DNA of 15,814 bases from assembly GCA_910578965.1 (NCBI GenBank), contig CAJTSP010000056.1, positions 1 to 15,814 on the forward strand, read 5' to 3'. How positions within the stretch are numbered: the first letter of the stretch is position 1; each line of letters starts with the position of its first letter. Source of the stretch: an uncultured Oscillospiraceae bacterium. Its GTDB lineage: Bacteria; Bacillota; Clostridia; Oscillospirales; Ruminococcaceae. The notes under the pieces are model-generated. The model saw only the letters and a program-made list of their open reading frames with translations. It searched no databases and was not told the DNA's origin. The position numbers and the translations under genes were made by a program. Below are positions 1 to 6,337 of the stretch, piece by piece.

Positions 1-61
1 GGGCGGCTCTTGTTTCCTGCACGGCTTTATTTGTCAACAACCCCCTTTTATCCCAAGCCGT

Positions 62-649
62 TCACAAAACCCCCTTGGTACTGGGAATCTCGTCCTCAAA
101 ACCGGGCTGGAGGGCCACCGCCTGGGCCAGCGCCCGGCCGGCCCCCTTGAAGGCGGCCTCCAAAATATGGTGGGTGTTTTCGCCGGCCAGCTGCACAAAA
201 TGCAGCGCCGAGGGGCAGCAGCGCACAAACCCCAGCCAGAACTCTTTGGCAAGCTCGGTGTCAAAATCGCCCACACGGGCCGCCGGCAGATGCAGCTGCC
301 AGCCCAGCGCCGCCCGGCCGGAAAGGTCGGCCGCGCAGAGCACCAGGGCCTCGTCCATCGGCAGCAAAAAATTGCCGTACCGGGCAATGCCTTTCCCGTC
401 GCCCAGCGCCCCCGCAAAGGCCCGGCCCAGGCAGATGCCCACGTCCTCCACCGTGTGGTGGTAATCTACTTTGGTATCGCCGGTGCAGCGCAGGGTCAGG
501 TCAAACCGGCCGTGCCGGGCAAACAGCCCCAGCATATGGTCCAAAAAGCCGCAGCCGGTGTCGATCTGGTACCGGCCGGTGCCCTCTAAGGCAAGGGTGA
601 GGGTGATGTTCGTTTCGGTGGTAGCGCGGTCAATCGTGGCGGTGCGCAT
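62..649 (-). CDS. hisB: Imidazoleglycerol-phosphate dehydratase
   Basis: Converts imidazole-glycerol phosphate to imidazole-acetol phosphate, the dehydration step of histidine biosynthesis; a cytosolic Mn-dependent enzyme. The 195-residue protein is a full-length, monofunctional IGPD without the phosphatase domain found in enterobacterial HisB. Both metal-binding repeats are visible: HHTVED at about residues 64-69 and HHILEAAFKGAG at about 160-171. The family C-terminus STKGVL is intact. A strong ribosome site, AAAGGAGG, lies 8 nt before the ATG. Only 3 nt separate it from the stop of hisC, so it is the fourth gene of the operon. The 61 nt left of it contain no complete gene; the operon most likely runs on past the window edge, since hisH, hisA, hisF and hisIE are not present here. 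Confidence 0.97.
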   Translation of the reverse strand: MRTATIDRATTETNITLTLALEGTGRYQIDTGCGFLDHMLGLFARHGRFDLTLRCTGDTKVDYHHTVEDVGICLGRAFAGALGDGKGIARYGNFLLPMDEALVLCAADLSGRAALGWQLHLPAARVGDFDTELAKEFWLGFVRCCPSALHFVQLAGENTHHILEAAFKGAGRALAQAVALQPGFEDEIPSTKGVL

Positions 650-652
650 GGC

Positions 653-1723
653 TCAGGCCTCCTTTGGGGATGTGTGTAGAATATCGGCAAGCGCGGCAAG
701 CAGCGTTTGCATCTGCGGGCGGCTGCCCACGCTGATGCGCAGCCAATCGGCAATGCGGGGGGCGTCCCACCGGCGCACTAAGATACCGCGCGCCCGCAGG
801 GCGGCCGCGATCTCGCGGCCGGGCAGGGCCGGGTGGCGCACAAACACAAAGTTTGCGGCGGAATCGGTGCCCTCAAAGCCCAGCGCGGCCAGCGCCCCGG
901 CCGCCCAGCGGCGGGTGGCGCAGACATCGGCAAGGCAGCGGGCAAAATACTCCCTGTCCGCAAGGGCGGCGATGCCGGCGGCCTGGGTAAGGGTGTTGAC
1001 GTTGTAGGGGTGGAAGCTGTCCCTTACGCGGGCAAGGCAGGCGATCAGCTCCTCGCTGCCCAGCGCAAAGCCCAGCCGCCCGCCGGCCAGGCTGCGGCTT
1101 TTGCTGAAGGTGCGCACAATGAGCAGGTTTGGGTGCCGCCCCAAAAGCCCCAGGCAGCTTTGGGGCGCAAAATCGGCGTAGGCCTCGTCCACGATCACCA
1201 CATTGTCCGGGTTGGCGGCGGCAATGCGGCCGATCTCCTCGGGCGGCAGGGCCAGCCCGGTGGGGGCGTTGGGGTTTGCCAGCACGATGGTGCAGCCAAG
1301 GCCGAAATAGTCCTTTGGGCGCAGGGTAAAATCCGCCGCAAGGGGGATGCGCTGGGCCTCGAAGCCAAAAAAGTTGGCCCATACCTCGTAAAAGCCGTAG
1401 GTGACGTCCGCAAAGGCGAGCGGCCGGCCGGCCCCGCAAAAGGCGCGCAGGGCAAAGGCCAGCGCCTCGTCGCTGCCGTTGGCGGGCAGCACCTGGGCGG
1501 GGGCAAGGCCGTACTCGGCGGCAAGGGCAGCCCGCAAAGCGGCGCAGGAGGGGTCGTTATACAAATTGAGGCCGCCGGCCTTTTCGGTTACCGCCGCCAG
1601 CACCGCCGGGCTGGGGGGAAAGGGGTTTTCGTTGGTGTTGAGCTTGATAAACCCGCCCCCCGGCTGCTCGCCGGGGACGTAGGGCGCAAGGCGGGCGGCC
1701 TCCCGGGAGAGAAAGCGGCTCAT
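653..1723 (-). CDS. hisC: Histidinol-phosphate aminotransferase
   Basis: PLP-dependent class I/II aminotransferase that converts imidazole-acetol phosphate and glutamate to histidinol phosphate. The 356 residues match the usual HisC length. Visible landmarks are the N-terminal LNTNENPFPPSP (about residues 28-39), ANGSDEA (81-87), NPNAPTG (150-156), DEAYADF (179-185), the PLP lysine K208 in RTFSKSRSLAG, and the substrate arginine region LRISVG (328-333). The ATG overlaps the hisD stop in an ATGA arrangement, indicating translational coupling, and GGAGG lies 7 nt upstream. HisC-like proteins can also act on aromatic amino acids, but the operon position makes histidine the natural assignment. 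Confidence 0.96.
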   Translation of the reverse strand: MSRFLSREAARLAPYVPGEQPGGGFIKLNTNENPFPPSPAVLAAVTEKAGGLNLYNDPSCAALRAALAAEYGLAPAQVLPANGSDEALAFALRAFCGAGRPLAFADVTYGFYEVWANFFGFEAQRIPLAADFTLRPKDYFGLGCTIVLANPNAPTGLALPPEEIGRIAAANPDNVVIVDEAYADFAPQSCLGLLGRHPNLLIVRTFSKSRSLAGGRLGFALGSEELIACLARVRDSFHPYNVNTLTQAAGIAALADREYFARCLADVCATRRWAAGALAALGFEGTDSAANFVFVRHPALPGREIAAALRARGILVRRWDAPRIADWLRISVGSRPQMQTLLAALADILHTSPKEA

Positions 1724-3018
1724 GCCTGCACCTCCCCCGCGCTGCTTTGCATCCGCACCTCCACGCTGCGGGCGTGGGCCTCCAGCCCTTCCTGCCGGGC
1801 AAAGCCGGCCACCTGGGCGGCCTCGGCGGCCAGCGCGGCGGCGGTGTAATAGGTAAAGGAGGATTTTTTGACAAAATCATCCACCGAGAGCGGGCTGGAA
1901 AACCGGGCGGTGCCGCTGGTGGGCAGGGTGTGGTTGGGGCCGGCAAAATAATCGCCCAGCGCCTCGGGGGCGTACCGGCCCATAAAGATGCTGCCCGCAT
2001 TGCGCACAAGCCCCAAAAGCCGGAAGGGGTCCTCCACGCAGAGCTCGAGATGCTCGGGCGCGATGAGGTTGGCGGCCTCGACGGCCTTTTCGAAGCTGTC
2101 GGTTACAACGATCCTGCCGTTTTGCAAAAGGCTGGCGCGGGCGATTTCGGCCCGGGGCAGCAGGGGCAGCTGGCGCTCCAGCTCGGCGTCCACCGCCCGG
2201 GCCAGGGCGGGGCTGTCGGTAACCAGCACGGCGCTGGCCAGCTTGTCGTGCTCGGCCTGGCTAAGCAGGTCGGCCGCCACCCAGGCCGGGTTGGCCCCGC
2301 CGTCGGCCAGCACCAGTATCTCGCTGGGGCCGGCGATCATATCAATGTCCACCATGCCGTAGACCTTGCGCTTTGCCTCGGCCACATAGATGTTGCCGGG
2401 GCCGACGATCTTATCCACCCTGGGCACGCTTTGGGTGCCAAAGGCCAGCGCCGCCACCGCCTGCGCGCCGCCCATCTTAAAGATGCGGCCCACCCCCGCG
2501 ATGCGCGCGGCGGCCAGGATGGCCGGGGCCACCCCGCCGTTTTGCCCCGGGGGGGTGGCCATAACGATCTCGCCCACCCCGGCAAGCTTGGCGGGGATCA
2601 CATCCATCAGCACGGTGCTGGGGTAGCTGGCGGTGCCGCCCGGCACATACACCCCCACCCGCCCAAGGGGGGTATACCGCTGGCCCAGCACCACGCCGGG
2701 CCGCGGGGTGAACAGCAGGTCCCTGTGCAGCTGCTGGGCGTGGAAGGCGCGGATGTTGGCCGCCGCCTGCCGCAGGGTCTCGATGAATTCCGGCTGGCAG
2801 GCGGCAAAGGCGGCCTCGATCTCCTCCTCGCTTACCGCAAGGCTTTCGAGCACGGCATGGTCAAACTGCCGGGCATACTGCAAAAGGGCGGCGTCGCCGT
2901 TTTGCCGTACCTCGGCCAGGATGGCGTCCACCGCGGCGGACACCGAGGGCTCGGCCCGGTTGTCCCGGGTAAGGATCTCGCCGGGGGCCAGCGCGTTGAA
3001 GGGTGTGATACGGATCAT
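1720..3018 (-). CDS. hisD: Histidinol dehydrogenase
   Basis: Zn-dependent, NAD-linked enzyme that oxidises L-histidinol to L-histidine in two steps, the last reaction of the pathway. The 432-residue protein is full length. The diagnostic features are present: YVPGGTASYPS (about 124-134), VDKIVGPGN (201-209), MIAGPSEI (227-234), zinc ligands Q254 and H257 in LLSQAEHD, catalytic E322-H323 in IAPEHLEL, D356 in GDYFAGPNHTLPT, and H415 in the C-terminal LEAHARSV. The start codon overlaps the hisZG stop by 4 nt (ATGA), with a GAGAGG ribosome site inside the hisZG 3' end. It therefore belongs to the same transcript as the fusion upstream and hisC downstream. Confidence 0.97.
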   Translation of the reverse strand: MIRITPFNALAPGEILTRDNRAEPSVSAAVDAILAEVRQNGDAALLQYARQFDHAVLESLAVSEEEIEAAFAACQPEFIETLRQAAANIRAFHAQQLHRDLLFTPRPGVVLGQRYTPLGRVGVYVPGGTASYPSTVLMDVIPAKLAGVGEIVMATPPGQNGGVAPAILAAARIAGVGRIFKMGGAQAVAALAFGTQSVPRVDKIVGPGNIYVAEAKRKVYGMVDIDMIAGPSEILVLADGGANPAWVAADLLSQAEHDKLASAVLVTDSPALARAVDAELERQLPLLPRAEIARASLLQNGRIVVTDSFEKAVEAANLIAPEHLELCVEDPFRLLGLVRNAGSIFMGRYAPEALGDYFAGPNHTLPTSGTARFSSPLSVDDFVKKSSFTYYTAAALAAEAAQVAGFARQEGLEAHARSVEVRMQSSAGEVQA

Positions 3019-4667
3019 CCTTTTGTCACCTCTCTAAAAGCCTGCATCAGCGCCTCGATGCCCTGGCGCTTAAACTGCCAGCTTGCTTTGTTGGCGATCA
3101 GCCGGGCGCTGATGGGCATAAACTCCTCGATCACCGCAAGGCCGTTTTCCTTAAGGGTCACGCCGGTTTCCACAATGTCCACGATCACGTCCGAAAGGCC
3201 CAGCAGCGGCGCAAGCTCGATCGAGCCGTTGAGCCGGATAAGGTCGATGGCCCGCCCCCGGGCGGCGTAGTAGCCCCGCGCGATGTTCATGAACTTGGTG
3301 GCCACCCGCAGCGGGCGGGAGGGGTCCTCGGCAAAGCCGGCCGGGCCGGCCACGCACATGCGGCAGCGGCCAAGGCCGGTGTCCAGCAGCTCGTAGACGT
3401 CCGGGCCGCTCTCGGCCAAAATGTCCTTGCCCACAATGCCAATGTCGGCCGCGCCGTGCTCCACATAGATGGCCACGTCGCTGGGCTTGACCAAAAAGTA
3501 CCGGATGCCGGCGGCCGGGTTTTCCACCACCAGCCGGCGGGTGGCGCCCGGCTCCTCGGCGCAGCCGTAGCCGGCCCTGGCCAGCAGCGCGTAGGCCTTA
3601 TCCCCCAGCCGGCCCTTGGGCAGCGCCAGGTTGAGGGCGGGCGGCCCGCCGGGCCGCGCGGTATGCACCGCCGGGCCGGCCGGGGCCGCGCCCAGCCGCT
3701 CCAATTCGTTGAGGTAAAGGGCAAAGCCCACCGCCCCCGTCCCCGGCGAAAAGCGGGAGGCCAGGGGGTCGTACCGGCCGCCCTGCAGCACGGCCCGGGG
3801 CAGCCCCTTTAGATAGCCCTGGAACACAAGGCCGTTATAATAGTCAAGGTCGTTGGCCAGCGAGAGGTCCAGCCGCACCGCGGGCGGCCTGACGCTTTGC
3901 GCGGGGGTATCCGGGCCGGCGCAAGCCGGGCCGGCTTTGCCGGTGGGCGCCCCTTCCAGCGCGGCGGCCAGGGCCGCAAGCTCCTCAAGGGCCGCGCGCA
4001 TGGCCCCGGTGCGGGCCAGCGCCCCGGCCCGGCCCAGCACCTCGTCTGCCGGCCCGGCCAGGGCCAGCAGGGCGGTAAGGTCGGCACAAAGGGCGTCGCC
4101 CGCTGCGTATTTCTGGCAGGCGGCACCGATCTCGTGGGCATTTTTGGCCCGCACCGCCTCCAAAAGCGGGCCCCGCGCCGGCGCGGGCGCGGTTTCCAGC
4201 AAAGCGGCCACAAAGCCGGTGTGCCCCAGCTCAAGCGCGGCCCCCCGGCCGCCGGCCGCCAGCCCCAGGCTGTGCCGGGCAAGCCGCAGCACCTCGGCCA
4301 TCTCGGCCGGGCCCACCGCCCCGATGCACTCAAGGCCGGTCTGGCTGATCTCGCAGAAGCTGCGGCTCTCGGGGCTGGGGCGGAAGACGCTTTCGGCATA
4401 ATAGTATTTTTCGCAGCCGCCCGGCGCGGGCTGGGCGTTTTTGGCGATGGAAAGGGTCACGTCCGGCTTTAAGGCCAGCAGCCGGCCGTCCAGGTCGGTA
4501 AAGCTGATGAGCTGCTGGGCGGGCAGAAAGCCGCGGTTGTCCTGATAAAGGCCGTACTCCTCAAAGCGGGCCATGCGGTAATGCCGGTAGCCCGCCTGCT
4601 CGTATACGGCGCGCAGGGCCAGGGCCGTGCGCTCGGCCTGCCCAAGGCAGGAAAGGATCGTCTGCAT
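3015..4667 (-). CDS. hisZG: Fused HisZ-HisG: ATP phosphoribosyltransferase regulatory and catalytic subunits
   Basis: First step of histidine biosynthesis: ATP and PRPP to phosphoribosyl-ATP. One uninterrupted frame carries a HisRS-like regulatory HisZ domain (about residues 1-327) followed by a short-form HisG (about 344-550). The HisZ part shows LKPDVTLSIAKN, YYYAESVFRPSPES and GGRYDPLASRFSPGTGAVGFAL. The HisG part starts at LNLALPKGRLGDKAYALL and carries the PRPP-loop sequence DIVETGVTLKENGL near its end. The two are normally separate subunits of a hetero-octamer. A Pro/Ala/Gly linker joins them, and a second such insert lies inside HisZ. I chose the ATG at 4667 (550 aa) because AAAAAGGGG precedes it by 10 nt. 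The alternative ATG at 4694 (559 aa) has AAGGG directly against it, too close, and it abuts the leader repeat. First gene of the operon. Confidence 0.93.
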   Translation of the reverse strand: MQTILSCLGQAERTALALRAVYEQAGYRHYRMARFEEYGLYQDNRGFLPAQQLISFTDLDGRLLALKPDVTLSIAKNAQPAPGGCEKYYYAESVFRPSPESRSFCEISQTGLECIGAVGPAEMAEVLRLARHSLGLAAGGRGAALELGHTGFVAALLETAPAPARGPLLEAVRAKNAHEIGAACQKYAAGDALCADLTALLALAGPADEVLGRAGALARTGAMRAALEELAALAAALEGAPTGKAGPACAGPDTPAQSVRPPAVRLDLSLANDLDYYNGLVFQGYLKGLPRAVLQGGRYDPLASRFSPGTGAVGFALYLNELERLGAAPAGPAVHTARPGGPPALNLALPKGRLGDKAYALLARAGYGCAEEPGATRRLVVENPAAGIRYFLVKPSDVAIYVEHGAADIGIVGKDILAESGPDVYELLDTGLGRCRMCVAGPAGFAEDPSRPLRVATKFMNIARGYYAARGRAIDLIRLNGSIELAPLLGLSDVIVDIVETGVTLKENGLAVIEEFMPISARLIANKASWQFKRQGIEALMQAFREVTKG

Positions 4668-4677
4668 CCCGTATGCA

Positions 4678-4686
4678 CCCCTTTTT
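4678..4686 (-). promoter_or_regulatory. Ribosome binding site that decides the hisZG start
   Basis: Minus-strand AAAAAGGGG lies 10 nt upstream of the ATG at 4667. It falls inside the longer reading of the gene that begins at 4694, so it argues for the shorter start. Confidence 0.55.
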
Positions 4687-4690
4687 AGTT

Positions 4691-4938
4691 GCATCCCTTA
4701 ACAAAGGGTAACACGCCGTCCGGCCAAGTCCAGCGGCACGCTGGCTGTGTTGGCGCACCTTGGAATCCACCAAGGATTCCCGCGACACGCCGCCTTGCCA
4801 TCGCACCACTGGCCTTGCCCTGCCGGTCCTGCGGAGTTTTTGGGGCAAAGGTCTTTTTTCAAAACAAAAGAGTTTTTTATCTTTTTGCTTTTTATTCCTT
4901 TTGCCCCAAAAACCATGCTCCCCTTTGTCAAGCGATGC
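4691..4938. mobile_element. MITE-like element in the his leader, 248 bp with terminal inverted repeats
   Basis: The ends are imperfect inverted repeats: 4691-4713 reads GCATCCCTTAACAAAGGG and onward, and the complement of 4916-4938 reads GCATCGCTTGACAAAGGG and onward. They agree at 19 of 23 positions. Inside are a long near-perfect stem (4836-4851 with 4897-4913), a 7-bp hairpin (4762-4780) and a 5-bp hairpin (4730-4744). Part of the interior, 4852-4896, is extremely A/T-rich compared with the GC-rich surroundings. A frame of 77 codons (TTG start at 4931, or 72 codons from an ATG at 4916, to stop 4698, minus strand) spans it, but no domain is recognisable. There is no transposase, and no target duplication longer than TT. 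It lies between the his promoter and hisZG. A structured leader RNA is the alternative explanation. Confidence 0.6.
4836..4913. repeat. Long inverted repeat with A/T-rich loop
   Basis: GTTTTTGGGGCAAAGG at 4836-4851 is the reverse complement of 4897-4913 apart from one extra A/T, giving a 16-bp stem with a single bulge. The 45-nt loop is almost wholly T-rich on the plus strand (A-rich in the his transcript). No U-run follows the stem in either direction, so it is not an ordinary terminator. Confidence 0.85.
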
Positions 4939-4994
4939 TTGGCTTGGTTTGCCGTTTTGCTTTACTGCGCTAAAGCGATAAAGTGACTTGCACC

Positions 4995-5003
4995 AGTATA
5001 CCA
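4995..5003 (-). promoter_or_regulatory. Extended -10 promoter for the his operon
   Basis: On the minus strand TGG-TATACT gives a TGn extension plus a 5/6 match to TATAAT. The -35 region is only a weak match (TTTTCT-like, about 17 bp upstream). Predicted initiation near 4988 gives a leader of about 320 nt that contains the whole MITE-like element. No T-box signature and no His-rich leader peptide were found. Confidence 0.65.
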
Positions 5004-5011
5004 CACCTCGC

Positions 5012-5049
5012 GCAAAAAGAAAAGCCCCGCGAAAAATTTTTTGCGGGGC
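5012..5049 (-). terminator. Rho-independent terminator of the acyltransferase gene
   Basis: On the minus strand GCCCCGC (5043-5049) pairs with GCGGGGC (5024-5030). The A/T-rich loop can itself pair partly, and TTTTCTTTTT follows. It sits 25 nt after the acyltransferase stop. Its T-tract runs into the -35 region of the his promoter, so termination and initiation are packed together. Confidence 0.85.
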
Positions 5050-5074
5050 AAAAAGCGGCGGGGTACGGCCGGGT

Positions 5075-6337
5075 TCAGCGGAAAGCCGCTGCGCCCTGCA
5101 CCGCCCTGCGCCGCAGCCGGGCGGCAAGGGGCTGCTCCAGCAAGAGCAGCACCGCCAGTGAAACGGCCAGCGCCGCAGCCCAGCAAAGCAGCTCGTACCG
5201 CAGGCTCCAAACGGCGTCCCCTATCTGGTTGGGCGGGGTGTCCCCCTGCCAGGGCGGGATGCGCCAGAGGTATTTGAGCCAGACGGCCAGCGCCTGGTGC
5301 CAGAGATAAAACGGATAGCTCAGCCGGCCCAAAAAAGCCCACAGCCGCCCGGCGGGAGGCTGCAAAAGGCAGAGCCCCAGCAGCAGGATGCAAAAAAGCA
5401 GCGCCAGCGGCATGCGCAAGGCCAACTGCCATCGCTGGCTCTCGGCAGCGCCGGCCAGCCGGGCCTGTATCCGCCAGATGCCCCAGCCGGCGGCCAGGGC
5501 CATGCCAAGGCCGGCCGGGCGGCCCCATGTCCGATTGAGCAGGCCCGGGCCGCTTTTTGCCAGCCAGAGCGCGCCGGCCATGCCCAACGCCAGCACCCCG
5601 GCAAACCCCGGCAGGCGGTTAAAGGCGGCGGGATAGGTATATTCGTCCAAACAGCCCAGCGCCCAGACGCTGTACGCCGCTTGAACACCCAAAAGCAGCG
5701 CAAAAACAGCGGCGGGCCGGGCATAAAAAGCCCTTGCCAACAGCGGAAAGAGCAGGTAAAACCCGACCAGCACCCCCAGCGTCCAGGCAGCCCCGTTCAG
5801 CCGGGTGTGCGGGTAGCCGTAGGGGCAGAGGGTATGGGTGAGGGTAAGGTGGGAGAAAAGGTCCCAGCCAAAGGCCTTATCCCACACCGCGCCGCCGGCC
5901 AGCGCCGCGGCGGCCGAGGCGGCAAGGTTGAGGTAGTAGCCGGGCAGGATGCGCAGCGCCCGCTTTTTGTAAAAGCCGCCGCAGCCCGCAAAGGGCAGCC
6001 CCCCGGCCCGGGCGTGGGCATAGGGCAAAAACAGGCAGAAAGCCGAAAGCAGGATCATGGCGTCCACCCAGGCATAGCCGGCGCGCACCACCGGCTCAAA
6101 AACGCCGGGGCTGCGCCAGCTTTGTTGCCACAGGTGGAACCAGGCCACCAAAAACACCGCCAGCGCCCGGAACAAGTCCGCCCCCGCCGGCCGGGCCAGG
6201 GCCGGGCAGGGGCCTGGCCCGGCCGGGGACGTGAGCGTCTTCCCGCCCCTGGCACGCGTACCGTTTGCGGCCTGCCCGCGCCACACCCGGCGACCCCGGG
6301 CGGCGCGTGTTAAGGGCCGGGAGCTCAAAACGCCCAC
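5075..6337 (-). CDS. Membrane acyltransferase, acyltransferase-3 family
   Basis: Integral membrane O-acyltransferase of the OafA/NRF-6-like family (acyltransferase 3), which moves acyl groups onto surface sugars, peptidoglycan or lipids; the substrate cannot be told from sequence. The domain starts about residue 51 with ADLFRALAVFLVAWFHLW (family Asp53, Arg57, His68). It continues with WVDAMILLSAFCLF (90-103), the basic KKRALRILPGYY (124-135) and many hydrophobic segments, ending in a basic tail. Total length is 420 residues from a GTG at 6337. That start overlaps the aminopeptidase stop by 13 nt, has no good ribosome site, and leaves about 50 unconserved Arg/Gly/Pro-rich residues before the domain. 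The true start may be another GTG or TTG further in, for example near 6286. A terminator follows the gene. Confidence 0.85.
   Translation of the reverse strand: MGVLSSRPLTRAARGRRVWRGQAANGTRARGGKTLTSPAGPGPCPALARPAGADLFRALAVFLVAWFHLWQQSWRSPGVFEPVVRAGYAWVDAMILLSAFCLFLPYAHARAGGLPFAGCGGFYKKRALRILPGYYLNLAASAAAALAGGAVWDKAFGWDLFSHLTLTHTLCPYGYPHTRLNGAAWTLGVLVGFYLLFPLLARAFYARPAAVFALLLGVQAAYSVWALGCLDEYTYPAAFNRLPGFAGVLALGMAGALWLAKSGPGLLNRTWGRPAGLGMALAAGWGIWRIQARLAGAAESQRWQLALRMPLALLFCILLLGLCLLQPPAGRLWAFLGRLSYPFYLWHQALAVWLKYLWRIPPWQGDTPPNQIGDAVWSLRYELLCWAAALAVSLAVLLLLEQPLAARLRRRAVQGAAAFR
6187..6226. repeat. Perfect 14-bp GC-rich inverted repeat
   Basis: CCGGCCGGGCCAGG at 6187-6200 pairs perfectly with CCTGGCCCGGCCGG at 6213-6226 across a 12-nt loop. 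It lies within the first 51 codons of the acyltransferase frame, just ahead of the conserved domain and about 100 nt after the aminopeptidase stop. It may really be intergenic, which would fit a start further downstream. No T-run follows. Confidence 0.85.

Noticed and set aside
1..61. Start of the next his gene at a TTG near 35-37 on the minus strand
   Set aside because: A GGGGG run lies nearby, but the spacing is only about 3 nt and the dozen codons visible match no his gene I recognise. The true start may lie outside the window.
1747..3270. 507-codon plus-strand frame opposite hisD, and similar long frames opposite hisC, aminopeptidase and glyS
   Set aside because: They are antisense shadows with Gly/His/Arg/Ala-rich composition, typical of GC-rich DNA, with no domain content or ribosome site.
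4836..4913. Rho-independent terminator in the his leader
   Set aside because: The stem is long, but no U-run follows it on either strand and the 45-nt loop is much larger than usual.
4698..4931. Frame of 77 codons in the his leader as a leader peptide or real small gene
   Set aside because: It contains no histidine codon run, so it is not a his attenuator peptide, and it spans exactly the terminal-repeat element. The ribosome site before its ATG is only about 3 nt away. Kept as part of the element, not as a gene.
4695..4990. T-box riboswitch in the his leader
   Set aside because: The conserved T-box bulge sequence (TGGNACCGCG-like) and a terminator/antiterminator with U-run are not present.
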